Assembly: GCA_015679605.1 (NCBI GenBank)
Contig: JAAAVE010000818.1
Location: 1 to 13,185, forward strand
Length of the DNA stretch: 13,185 nucleotides
From: Podila epigama
Lineage: Eukaryota; Mortierellomycota; Mortierellomycetes; Mortierellales; Mortierellaceae
Direction: 5' to 3'
The position numbers and the translations under genes were made by a program. The notes under the pieces were generated by a model. That model saw only the letters and a program-made list of their open reading frames with translations, had not been told where the DNA came from and searched no databases. This document shows positions 1 through 8,598 of this stretch, piece after piece (the stretch's first letter is position 1; the number at the start of each line of letters is the position of its first letter).

Positions 1-35
1 CCTCTTTTGGTTTCCTACATTCTGTGTTCAAACAG

Positions 36-107
36 GGGGCCGCACTGGATGCTGAGAAAAAAAATGCACAGATCGGGGGTGGACATCAAAAAGAAATTAA
101 AGAGTAG
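36..107 (+). CDS. Probable 3'-terminal exon of an unidentified gene (partial)
   Basis: Bases 1-35 look like the end of an intron: a T/C-rich stretch closing with TTCAAACAG. From base 36 one frame runs 23 codons to a TAG at 105-107. It encodes a charged, helix-prone tail beginning GAALDAEKKN and ending KEIKE. The rest of the gene lies left of the window, so the reading phase across the intron cannot be confirmed. I do not recognise the protein. The frame ends about 150 bp before the NDUFA2 start codon on the same strand, a normal spacing for a compact fungal genome. The alternative is that the whole stretch is non-coding and the open frame is chance; it is short, so confidence is modest. Confidence 0.35.
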   Translation, partial: GAALDAEKKNAQIGGGHQKEIKE

Positions 108-122
108 TTCACACGATGATCC

Positions 123-128
123 TATATA
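123..128 (+). promoter_or_regulatory. Possible TATA element upstream of the NDUFA2-type gene
   Basis: TATATA lies about 135 bp before the ATG at 261, between the preceding stop codon and this gene. Position and sequence suit a core promoter element, but such hexamers are common in AT-rich DNA and nothing else supports it. Confidence 0.2.
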
Positions 129-260
129 CCGTGACCTCAATTTTTCCTCAGAGCTGGGGAGGGATTTGAATACCTCGGATTTTTTTTAACAAGACGAAAG
201 AAACTCACCCGCCCTTCCTACTTCAAAACTTCAACTCCTCTGCACTCAATCCCATACATA

Positions 261-1085
261 ATGTCATTCTCTAAAGCCCTCAAGGAGCTTCGCGTCCACT
301 TTTGCCAAACATCTCCTGCCAGCAATGGCATTAGGTACTAATTCACAACCATCCCCATCACTGTACTCTATTTCTACTTTTTTTTCCACCTTGGAACCAG
401 AGATATTTTTTACACAGTTGAGTAGAATCGGAGAATCTGGATGCAACAAGGGACCTTTGGACAATTGCAACAAAACATAAAAGGAGACATGAGGCTCACC
501 TGATGGTTAGCTGGAACCTCTATGCCATCTTTGCAGTGCACAACAAACGACCGCTCCCACTGGCACTTCCAAACTACAACACCCCTCCGCTGAAAACGAT
601 CTGCTTTGTTCGGAAATCTATAGTCCTCACGGAAATCTCTGGTCCTCACGGAAATCTATTGTCTTCAACTATTTCCCAAACAACATAACAATCGCCAGCA
701 CTTTGACTCGTTTCGCACGATTGACTCATGGCATTAAATCACACCCTTTCTCGTTTCAATATTAAAAAAAATAGACAATTCATCACCAACAACTACACCG
801 CTGTCAAGGCCGCCAACCCCAACCTCCCTATCTTGATCCGCGAGGCCAAGGGTGCCGAGGCCAAGATTTTCGCTCGCTTTGGTAAGTCAGAGAATCGTAA
901 AAAGAGTGGACACAAAGAAGCAAAAAAAAATGAAAATAGATAACCATTCACATTGTCTTATTACTTACGCACACTCTCCCCCACTCTTTTTTTGTCAAAT
1001 AGAGCATGGTCAGGAGAAAAAGATCATTCTGGACGGATTGAGCGCCAAGGAGATTGAGCACAAGCTTGCCACTCTTGTCAAGTAA
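261..1085 (+). CDS. NADH:ubiquinone oxidoreductase (complex I) subunit NDUFA2 / B8 / 10.5 kDa type
   Basis: Accessory subunit of mitochondrial complex I with a small thioredoxin-like fold, on the matrix arm. Exons: 261-334, 775-881 and 1003-1085 (264 nt, 87 aa, usual family length). Exon 1 gives MSFSKALKELRVHFCQTSPA, the family's L-[KR]-E-[IL]-R-x-H-x-C-Q-T-S opening with Cys17. Exon 2 carries the hallmark NPNLPILIREAKG, and exon 3 ends KEIEHKLATLVK. Splice phases fit: AG|A gives Arg25 and G|AG gives Glu. An in-frame ATG at 728 looks like a start but lies inside intron 1; a start there would lose the conserved N-terminus. Intron 1 (335-774, 440 nt) is long; intron 2 (882-1002) has donor GTAAGT. 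Assignment is by remembered family pattern; exon joins are inferred from phase and motif continuity. Confidence 0.93.
335..774 (+). other. Long first intron of the NDUFA2-type gene
   Basis: A 440-nt intron with donor GTACTA and acceptor AATAG. It is three to four times longer than most introns here. It contains the 19-bp triple repeat at 611-667. Open frames on both strands within it show no recognisable protein. The minus-strand frame at 264-473 is the shadow of exon 1 running into this intron. Confidence 0.85.
611..667. repeat. Three tandem copies of a 19-bp unit
   Basis: Units at 611-629, 630-648 and 649-667 each begin CGGAAATCT and end TCA. They differ at a few positions: TATAGTCC, CTGGTCC and TATTGTCT in the middle. 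The array lies within the first intron of the NDUFA2-type gene, about 110 nt before the acceptor. It has no recognised function. Confidence 0.9.
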
Positions 1086-1607
1086 AAGGCTGAGGAAAAG
1101 CTCAAGTTTATCACAAGGAGTATGCAGCGACGACGGACAAAATAGAGACATCATGGGGAATCCAAAATAAACACAAAAATATCCACCCTAGACAGGTAGC
1201 CATGTCGTCTGTAAAACCAGCCTTCATTTTGACGCAACATTAGGATGTACGTGGTCGTCTCTAAGAATGAAAATGGGAATGAAGGAGTTTGATGGAGAGA
1301 GAACAAAAAAGAAAAAAAGGAAAAAAAGGAAAAAAGAAAAAAGTCTAATCTACTCGTGGCCGTTTTGTGTTTCTGTCATCTTTGACAGGAGGTACAGGAT
1401 GTGTCTTCTGTGGGGCGCCAGCCACACGCATATCCTTTTCCTCATTCGTGATCCTTCGGGTAGGGAAATCCACTGTTTTACCAACAAAGCAGCTATGAGG
1501 AGGCGCGTTCAACCGAAAAGAAAAGAAAGAGAAAAAAAAAGTCGAAGGAAAGGATTAGTTAGTTTAGACCTTGATCTTTGATGCTCGGAACTGAACAAAA
1601 ATGACTT
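1086..1607. other. Convergent intergenic region with polyadenylation signal and A-rich purine tracts
   Basis: This region separates the 3' ends of the NDUFA2-type gene (+) and the CDK8-type gene (-). A canonical AATAAA at 1166-1171 is 81 nt after the NDUFA2 stop and is the likely poly(A) signal. Purine-only tracts at about 1296-1342 (runs of 6-7 A broken by G or GG) and about 1517-1540 follow. The 104-codon plus-strand frame starting at 1267 is mostly a lysine- and arginine-rich reading of these tracts and is not accepted as a gene. Confidence 0.6.
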
Positions 1608-3455
1608 TCAAAAAATAGTATCATACTCTAGTCCAGGCCGAGGATCTTCCTGAAAGTACGGATGGTTCAATGCGTCTTCAGCCGAGATTCGTTTGAGTGG
1701 ATCATACTCTAGCATTGCAGCGAGCAAGTTGCAACCTTGTTCGCTCTTCACTGGCCACTGTTGGTACAATGATCGAAGGACATTGGGTTGCCTACAAGTC
1801 AAAAATATATGTAATGTGCGATTTAGTATCAAAAAAGTCACCCGTAGCTCCTTCTTGAGACATGTCATTTTTGTCAACTTACTGCCTGAATGAGCTCAAG
1901 TTGGGATATTCTGGCTGTTGATCAAGTGCTGGCCATCTTTCTTCTAGAAAAGGGCCATAGACAGAGGGTAAGAACAAAATATATGAAAGTTAGTACACAT
2001 GTCATGCTTGCTCACTTTCTAATCCAAAGACAATATCAAGCCTTAAAATCAAAAAGGCGAGAATCACGGTACTTGTTGGTGTTCCAAGAATGTCAAAGAT
2101 CTTTTGGAGTTGGTTCTTTTGAAACGGCACTGTCTTCTTGTTCTCTACTTTGGCTTCCTCGCCCTTGAAGATGGGTCGCAAGGTAATTAGCTCCGCAAAG
2201 ATGCAACCTATCGCCCAAATATCAATAGCCTTTGTGTAATGTCGAGATCCTAAAAGCAACTCTGGTGCACGGTACCAGATCGTCACAACAACCTTGTCAC
2301 CATTGAAGAGTGGTTGCAACGGCTTATAAAATAGACGAGCCAAACCAAGATCACCTTTACGATAACATCAAGTAATGACAGATGAGTAACATTGCTCCTT
2401 GACTGTGACTCGTACAATGTTATTTGGTCAAAGAGTTTCTTTTGGGCAAAAACAAACATACCAACTTTAACCACTCCGTCAGCTGTCACAAGGATGTTGG
2501 CTGGCTTCAGATCTCGATGCATGACCCAATTTGCGTGAAGATATGCAACGCCGTTCAAGAGCTGCCATAGAAACGATTTGATGGTGTATTCCGACATGAA
2601 TTTTCGCTCAGGATGGCTGTGGAATCCAATGATTTGCTAAATATCGACAAAAATTACAATGGTAAGCAAAGACACAATGGTCATATAACAATAAATCACA
2701 AAGATTGTGCTGTCCAATCGATTAAAAAAAAAAGAAAAAAAAGAGCTAGTTCTTTGCCACACAAATTGTCACCCTACCAAGAGATCGTGTTCGGCATACT
2801 CAAAGACCATATGAATGGACTTGTCCTCGAGAAGAACTTCTGTGAGTCCAACAATGTTTTCGTGATGTAGTTCTCGACAGAGCTAGCATTGTAGATTGAA
2901 TTGTTAAGCCGATTATTCTCAATGTCAGTTGGGAAACTCGTTTGCTTTCTTCTTCTTTTTTGTTCTATACCAGAGAGACAAAAAAAAAACTAAATCAATG
3001 GCCATCTGGAAAAGATCTGCTAGTCAACTTACAGCGATTTCTCGACACGCTGACTGTGATATGCCGATATACGTGGCCTCTCCTTCCTTGTCCGGCTTGA
3101 ACTTTTTGATAGCGTATTCTTTCCCGTCATCTCTATTTCGTATTGATTGCCATGAAAAGAAAAGAAAAAGAATAAAAGTAAGAATCTGTAGGCCTTCAAG
3201 CATCGCGCGATAAACACACGTCCAAGACGACAGACACCTAGACGAGGGGTGTGGTGGAAAAAGACTGCGGTATTCGTTGGAGTTGACTATTTACTTGTTT
3301 TTGGATTTTGCTTTGTATACTCGACCATAGGTTCCCGAGCTAATGAATCCAAGAATATCATATTTGGAGGCTATCTTTTGTCGGCACGAATCTCGCTTTG
3401 CCTTATACTCCGTCATGGACATTGTTGGAAGTTCACTTGTCTTTTGGCCTTCCAT
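1608..3455 (-). CDS. SSN3: Mediator-associated cyclin-dependent kinase CDK8 / Ssn3 (Srb10)
   Basis: Ser/Thr kinase of the Mediator kinase module; with cyclin C it phosphorylates the RNA polymerase II machinery and transcription factors in the nucleus. Exons in transcript order: 3455-3295, 3132-3033, 2882-2778, 2636-2462, 2354-2073, 1943-1883 and 1791-1608 (1068 nt, 355 aa). Features: glycine loop [12 protein letters not shown] (about 38-49), catalytic Lys63 in YAIKKFK, the CDK8-type helix [17 protein letters not shown] (His162, Asp164), DLG at 182-184 in place of DFG as in fungal Ssn3, and then the activation and APE segments [20 protein letters not shown] and FKGEEAK. The start is the first in-frame ATG. 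All six introns are GT..AG, 91-162 nt, and all phases agree. The protein ends soon after the kinase fold (HPYFQED...), so it has almost no C-terminal tail. The Rieske gene lies upstream on the same strand. Confidence 0.95.
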
Positions 3456-3877
3456 TGTGATGAGTTTTTTGTCCGTGCTCGAATGTTTAACAGAGAAGTT
3501 GTTCAATGAATGAACAAACGAAATGAAGTAATGTGTAGAATGAATGCGATAGGTCTGGATAGGGCAAAGAAGGAAAGATGGACCAATGGAAGCAGGAAGG
3601 ATATATATTTTTTATCATAGTACTCAGGCACAAGCCATTTTCATATTTGACAAAGCGTAACACAAGGCGAGAAAATTATTGTCTGACCAATTTTCAAAAA
3701 GGCAACTTTTTCCTTTCTCCACAATAAATATATATATTTGTTGCTTGAACATTGGTCAACGATGCGATGGTAAAGAGGAAGAAAATATTGTAGAGTCGGT
3801 TGTGGTATGGCTTGCTTGCGGGATATTACAAAGAACAACAAAAAAAAAACTAGATGCTACATCATGGAAACAGTTTC
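3456..3877. other. Intergenic region: CDK8 promoter and Rieske 3' flank
   Basis: This stretch lies between two minus-strand genes, so it holds the Rieske 3' UTR and the CDK8 promoter and 5' UTR. AT-rich TATATAT-like runs occur near 3600-3608 and 3726-3737; the first is about 145 bp upstream of the CDK8 ATG. Short open frames here have no recognisable content. I see no RNA gene. Confidence 0.5.
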
Positions 3878-5270
3878 TTAACCAATGACGATCTTGTTGC
3901 CCTCCTCGAACGAATATGCTGGGATCTCAAGGTTCAATGGTGCAGGTCCCTTGCGAATACGTCCGGAAATATCGTAGTGAGAACCGTGGCAGGGGCAGTA
4001 CCATCCACCATAGTCACCAGCCTCACCAATTGGGACACATCCCAAGTGAGTGCAGACACCTGTCAAGTTCAATTTTAGGAAATATGTGACGAGTGGAGTT
4101 AGTATGGGTGAAGGACTTTGCCCGTTGGATTTAACCTTTCAATATAAAGTGTCAACCAAAAAAAAGATAAAACATTCACTTACCCAACATGACCAGCCAC
4201 TCGGGCTTGACAGCACGCTCGGCATCGTTCTGGGGATCCCGGAGCTCAGCAATGTTGACAGAGTTGGCCTCGTCAATTTCGTCAGCGGTACGGTGACGAA
4301 TGAAAACGGGCTTTCCACGCCACTTGATGGTGACATTGCGACCCTCGGGAATGGTGCTGAGATCGACCTCGACCTTGGCCAAGGCCAAGACATCAGCGGA
4401 GGCAGACATGTTGGCCAAAAAGTCAGAGACGGTGGTCTTGGCGCCAACAAAGGAGAGGGCACCAGTGGTACCAACCATGAAGTAAGAGAAGCCACGGTTG
4501 GAAGAATCACCGGATCCGCTCTTGTACTTGTCAAAGTCGGGAATGGTGGTCGTCTCACGGCTGGTGTGGTTAAGACGGACCTGGCTGGCAAGACCAGCAG
4601 CGGCAGGGACTAGAGATTGGCAGGCAAAGAGAAACGAGATAGATGTTGTTAAAACAAAAAGTTGAAATATACAAGCTCTCCTACGCGATGCTCCGAATCA
4701 TGTCATTCATCCCAACGTGTCGATAGAGTATCATGTCCAAGTGCATCAGGAGAGACGCAAGGACCTCTTGCGGTGCTGCTGCGAAAAGTACAAAAAGTAC
4801 GTGTGTGCTAGCAGTTCGATCGCCATAGCAAACGCAGCCTGCCTCAAAAGATCCATGTGCCTTATCCTACTTGACACTTTTCAGCTTTGTTCGCCCATCT
4901 TCTGAATCACTCCGCACTAGTCTATGATTGATTCCACAAAGGTGACGCCCTGATTCCATGCTTCACGCCATTTTGGCCCAAGTTGAACTGATGCATTGAG
5001 AGAATCCTGCAGAAAATTGAAAGCAATCCAATGTCCCAAACATCGAATGCACAAGTGGCGACTTTAATCCGAAAAAAAGATTTGGGTGCGATCTTCTCCG
5101 GAGATGAAATGTTTTGAAATGCTGGCTTTGGTAAGGGGTAGAGACAGGATGGATGGAAATGGAATGGAAGGATGGAAGGATGGAAGGATGGATTGAAGAT
5201 GCATACCAATGACGCTACGGGTGGAGCGAGTCAAGGTGGCCGAGGCGAATCGAGCAGCGAGGGAAGCCAT
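3878..5270 (-). CDS. RIP1: Cytochrome b-c1 complex subunit Rieske, mitochondrial [2Fe-2S] protein
   Basis: Iron-sulfur subunit of respiratory complex III; it passes electrons from ubiquinol to cytochrome c1 at the inner mitochondrial membrane. Exons in transcript order: 5270-5207, 4609-4184 and 4059-3878 (672 nt, 223 aa, normal length). The N-terminus [19 protein letters not shown] is rich in Arg, Ser and Ala and acidic-free, a mitochondrial presequence. A membrane helix spans about 62-86 ([20 protein letters not shown]). Cluster box I is Cys166-Thr-His168-Leu-Gly-Cys171 and box II is Cys185-Pro-Cys187-His188-Gly-Ser-His. Cys166, His168, Cys185 and His188 bind the cluster, and Cys171-Cys187 form the disulfide. 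The C-terminus [14 protein letters not shown] is intact. Intron 1 is 597 nt and intron 2 is 124 nt; phases match. The gene is divergent from the Met-tRNA synthetase across 329 bp. Confidence 0.97.
4610..5206 (-). other. Long first intron of the Rieske gene
   Basis: A 597-nt intron (donor GTATGC, acceptor CTCTAG) between the presequence exon and the main exon. Near its 5' end in the transcript it holds a TCCTTCCA tandem repeat (plus-strand TGGAAGGA, 5165-5192). The small open frames on both strands in it resemble nothing known. I see no snoRNA or tRNA signature. Confidence 0.85.
5148..5192. repeat. GGAT-rich tandem repeat, core of three TGGAAGGA units
   Basis: Perfect units TGGAAGGA occur at 5165-5172, 5173-5180 and 5181-5188, with a partial unit after. 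Degenerate GGATGG/GGAATGG copies lie on the left. In the Rieske pre-mRNA this is a pyrimidine-rich block 15-58 nt downstream of the first 5' splice site. Confidence 0.85.
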
Positions 5271-5393
5271 TTATAATGAAGTGATGATGGATGGAGAGTG
5301 GGGAGAGAAAAAAAGACAAGAAATGAAATCAATTCTTTTTTTGTTTTTTTTCCGAAGGGAAGCGGAGGGGGGGATTTTTTTTTTTTTTTTGCA

Positions 5394-5458
5394 GGGACTT
5401 TCTGCGCACAGTCTAAAAATCACCTGGGCAGCAGTTTCATGCAGGCCCGGAAAGTCCC
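5394..5458. repeat. Perfect 9-bp inverted repeat with 47-bp spacer
   Basis: GGGACTTTC at 5394-5402 and its exact reverse complement GAAAGTCCC at 5450-5458 lie in the middle of the divergent promoter region. Two opposed copies are what a regulator site serving both directions could look like, but no known fungal factor is assigned. Confidence 0.8.
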
Positions 5459-5510
5459 AAAATTGCAGCGCTACAATTTTTGTGGCTTAGCGACTTTGAA
5501 CCTCTCAATC

Positions 5511-5525
5511 CTGTCCTGTCCTGTC
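5511..5525. repeat. Three tandem CTGTC pentamers
   Basis: CTGTC occurs three times in a row, followed by CTCCC, about 75-90 bp before the Met-tRNA synthetase ATG. It may be part of a pyrimidine-rich 5' UTR. Confidence 0.8.
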
Positions 5526-5599
5526 CTCCCCGAGGAAATGCCTGCCTGCCTCTTCTTTCTACTTTTCCCACACCCACTCACGCTAAAAAAGAAAACACA

Positions 5600-8099
5600 A
5601 TGTTCAGCTCACGCGTGGCGTCCACGTTTACACTGAACCGCCTTTCGTTCAACTGTAGATCGACTATCCTTGGCAAAGCTATCCCAGCATCCCGACCTCC
5701 GATCTCACTGCGTTCTTCAATCTGCTTGTATACCACAAAATCCTTGAACCCAGTTCCTGACCATCCAAGCAAACCATTCTATATTACAACGCCCATTTTT
5801 TACGTCAATGCAGGTAACACAAGAGGCATAACCAACGTGTCGTGGATCTACCGTTCAATTTTTTATTTATTTATTTTTTTGCACGCGACATATGCCATCG
5901 ACTAAGGTTTTAAACGTTCTTCTTGGATCCTTTGATCAATGACAAAACAAAAAACAGTGCCTCACGTTGGTCACCTTCACTCTGCCGTACTGGCAGACAC
6001 TTTTAAGCGCTACCACGAATTGAAGGGCCGGAAAGCGTTACTCAGTACCGGGACAGACGAGCATGGTCTGAAGGCAAGTTATCTTGGAACGGTGGAACCT
6101 TACAAAACGTATACATGTGCAGGATTGTAAGATATGAATCAAGAAAATCTAAACTCACGTATTGTGTATTTGTCACTCATACACCCTCCATAGATCCAAG
6201 AAGCTGCCGAGGGCGCAGGACTCACTCCAATTGAGTTATGTGACAGTGTCTCTCATGAATTCCGCAAACTCTTTGATGTCGCCAATGTCAGCTACACAAC
6301 ATACATCCGGACAACGGAGCCTCGACATGCTGAGGCTGTTAAGGACATCTGGAATCGACTATACGAGAAGGGATATATCTACAAGGGACGGCATGAAGGA
6401 TGGTACTCAGTTTCGGACGAAGCTTTTTATCCCTCAACACAGGTTCACACGAAGACAGACGAAAAGACTGGCGAAAAGTACACTGTAAGACTGAACATCA
6501 ATGTGTGGCACATCTTGATTGCAACTTTTTGAGGTCTAGCGTCATTACTCAACAAAAAAAACATTTGAAAAAAAAACCCCCCCATGCATAGATCGCAACA
6601 GAGACTGGTAAACTTGTACAGTGGACCACAGAGGAAAACTACAAATTTCGACTGAGCGCCTTTTCCGACAAGTTGCTACAGTGGCTCGATGAAAACCCAG
6701 ATGGTATGTTGAACAAAAAGCACCTGCAACACAATGTTTCTGTAGCTCCTATGGATGTTTTTGTACAGAGTGACATTGAGTTTACTCAAATGACAAACGC
6801 CTTGTCCAATGTCCAGCTGTGGTGCCAAAGAGTAGATATCATGAAGTAAAACAATGGATCAATAGTGGCCTTTCAGATCTCTCGGTGTCACGTCCACGTT
6901 CAAGGCTTCAGTGGGGCATTCCTATTCCAGGAGATGACAGCCACGTTATGTATGTCTGGATGGATGCTCTGACCAACTACTTGACTGTGACAGGTTACCC
7001 ATGGAAGGATATGAGCGAGGCAAACAAGGCCGTCTCTGGATGGCCAGCAGACGCTCATGTCGTCGGCAAGGATATTCTGAGATTCCACGCTGTATACTGG
7101 CCAGCCTTTTTAATGGCTGCAGGTCTTCCACTTCCTAAACAAATCGTTGCGCATGCACATTGGACCCAGCGCAAGACCAAAATGTCCAAGAGTATTGGAA
7201 ATGTTGTCGATCCCTTTGTTGCTATGAAAACCTTTGGCACGGATACCATTCGCTTCTACCTTATGAACGATGGAGGTCTTGTGGATGATGCAGGTAAACA
7301 AATGACCATATACCCTTTGATATTGACAGTGGATGTCTCTTGACAGACAACACGCATTGACAGCACACGTTCTAATTGATCTTTCTCTTCCCTGTCTATC
7401 ATACCCTCTTCAACAGATTACTCTAATGAACTTGTGCACGAACGGTATAGAAAGATGCTTGCTGGACAGCTGGGCAACTTGCTCAACAGAACAGTCTCCA
7501 AGGCTTTGAACCCCTCCATGCAGATTCCTCGTCAACCCTCATTGGAAAATGCTCACGGAGATGATAAGGCTCTGCATTTCAAACTGAACGTTGTCGCCAA
7601 GGCGGTAGACGAGGCCATGACTGCATACAAGACTCCACAAGCCATTGGTGCTATTTTTGATGTGCTGGCCGAGGTAAGACCAACTTTTATCGATACTTGC
7701 GCATCTCTTGTGATCATTGAACTGGTATATGAAGAGCTTTACGCCGCACGAGGTGCTACGCATGGATCAAGCTTAAAATAACTTTATTCTTTATTATCTC
7801 ATCCATTCTAGGTAAACGCCCACTTTCAGTCTTCGGCACCATGGAAGCTTGTCAAGGATCCAAGTCAGAAGGACCGCTTGGACACTGTACTGTGGTACGC
7901 TTTAGAATCTACGCGTATGGCAGGTATCCTTCTCCAACCGTTCATGCCCACCAAGGCGGCCGAAATTCTCGATCGCTTGAATATCCGTCCTGATGAGAGG
8001 ACTTGGGACCATGCCCAATTAGGCAAGGGCTGGCAGACTGAGAGAGAGGTGTGCATGTTGCGTGCTGAGGCTTCACCTGTGTTCCCACCATTGGAATAA
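5600..8099 (+). CDS. MSM1: Methionyl-tRNA synthetase, mitochondrial
   Basis: Class I aminoacyl-tRNA synthetase charging mitochondrial tRNA-Met. Exons: 5600-5813, 5958-6073, 6194-6484, 6592-6703, 6817-7293, 7417-7673 and 7812-8099 (1755 nt, 584 aa). The basic N-terminus to about residue 55 ([17 protein letters not shown]...) looks like a mitochondrial presequence; ATG 5600 is the first in frame. Catalytic core: [21 protein letters not shown] with the HIGH box as H74-V-G-H77, [37 protein letters not shown] and the KMSKS box at 366-370. The Cys-rich zinc knuckle of long MetRS forms is absent, as in the short bacterial/mitochondrial type. An alpha-helical anticodon-binding domain follows, with no extra C-terminal tRNA-binding domain. 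Intron 2 (6074-6193) uses a GC donor; the rest are GT..AG, 107-144 nt. Confidence 0.96.
6074..6193 (+). other. Non-canonical GC-AG intron in the mitochondrial Met-tRNA synthetase gene
   Basis: The coding frame GAGCATGGTCTGAAG is followed by GCAAGT and not GTAAGT; the acceptor is CCATAG. Splicing AAG|GCAAGT...TAG|ATC keeps frame and gives [15 protein letters not shown], the expected family sequence. The nearest GT, at 6078, would add four bases and shift the next exon out of frame. AG|GCAAGT is the known consensus for the minor GC-AG class handled by the normal spliceosome. Confidence 0.9.
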
Positions 8100-8211
8100 A
8101 ACTGGTAGCATTTTGTATGCTTGTTCATGTTTTCTACACGCTGCCTTGTTTGCGCAGCTTTTTTGGACTTCTTCTCCTCATTCACCATCCCATTCCACAT
8201 CTGACATTACG

Positions 8212-8598
8212 ATGGTACGAACGAAAAAGACTGCCCGTATATCTATCTCTGGCAAGGTCCCTCGAAAACAAATCAAGATACCCAGCAAGGGTATCAAAGG
8301 CTCTCATCGCTATCGACTAGGCACAGTCGCGCTTCGTGAGATTCGTCGGTATCAAAAGTCAACTGAACCCCTGATCCGCAGATTACCTTTCCAACGACTC
8401 GTACGTGAGATTGCTCAAGACTTTAAACCAGACTTGCGTTTCCAGACCACAGCCATTGGTGCCCTCCAAGAGGCTTCTGAAGCCTTTCTTGTTTCCTTGT
8501 TCGAGGACACCAACCTCGCCGCTATCCATGCCACCCGTGTTACAATCCAGCCCAAGGATATCCAATTGGCACATCGTCTTCATCCTAGGATATCATAA
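8212..8598 (+). CDS. Divergent histone H3 variant
   Basis: A nucleosome core histone, 128 aa with Met and intronless. From [15 protein letters not shown] to PKDIQLA the fold matches canonical H3 closely ([29 protein letters not shown]). Loop 1 (DFKPDLRFQ) has canonical length, so the CENP-A insertion is absent. The tail departs strongly, numbering from the residue after Met: [19 protein letters not shown] keeps K4, K14 and K18 but has Ile at position 9. The Lys27 segment (ARKSAPATGGVKK in canonical H3) is replaced by a shorter, unrelated [11 protein letters not shown], making the protein eight residues shorter. Other changes: Lys64 to Arg, Lys115 to Thr, and a C-terminus AHRLHPRIS for ARRIRGERA. 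ATG 8212 matches the M-x-RTK start. There is no H4 partner nearby. It lies 112 bp after the Met-tRNA synthetase stop. Confidence 0.92.
   Translation: MVRTKKTARISISGKVPRKQIKIPSKGIKGSHRYRLGTVALREIRRYQKSTEPLIRRLPFQRLVREIAQDFKPDLRFQTTAIGALQEASEAFLVSLFEDTNLAAIHATRVTIQPKDIQLAHRLHPRIS

Larger units (their letters stand above)
5271..5599. promoter_or_regulatory. Divergent promoter region of the Rieske and mitochondrial Met-tRNA synthetase genes
   Basis: 329 bp separate the two ATG codons (5270 minus, 5600 plus), so both promoters must lie here or extend into the genes. The region holds T-rich runs, including 16 T at 5375-5390 next to a G7 run. It also holds opposed copies of GGGACTTTC at 5394-5402 and GAAAGTCCC at 5450-5458, and a CTGTC triplet repeat at 5511-5525. 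Shared control of two nuclear genes for mitochondria is plausible but inferred from layout only. Confidence 0.6.

Noticed and set aside
264-649. Minus-strand pair of frames (…KVEIEYSDGDGCELVP…, …GVVVWKCQWERSFVVHC…) that could be joined by a GTGAGC donor
   Set aside because: The first frame is the antisense of NDUFA2 exon 1, the second lies in its intron and lacks an ATG, and the product resembles nothing.
728-943. NDUFA2 start at ATG 728
   Set aside because: It lies within intron 1, two codons of low-complexity AT sequence precede the conserved part, and it would drop the conserved N-terminal ELRVHFCQTS found at 285-314.
1267-1581. 104-codon plus-strand frame
   Set aside because: It is mostly a Lys/Arg reading of purine tracts in a convergent intergenic region; there is no domain or splice support.
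4050-4613. 187-codon plus-strand frame and 150-codon minus-strand alternative frame over the Rieske gene
   Set aside because: Both are shadows of Rieske exon 2, kept open by biased codon use on the coding strand.
8212-8598. CENP-A (Cse4) identity for the H3-like gene
   Set aside because: Loop 1 is canonical in length and sequence, and the alpha-N and core residues follow ordinary H3; only the tail and the C-terminus diverge.
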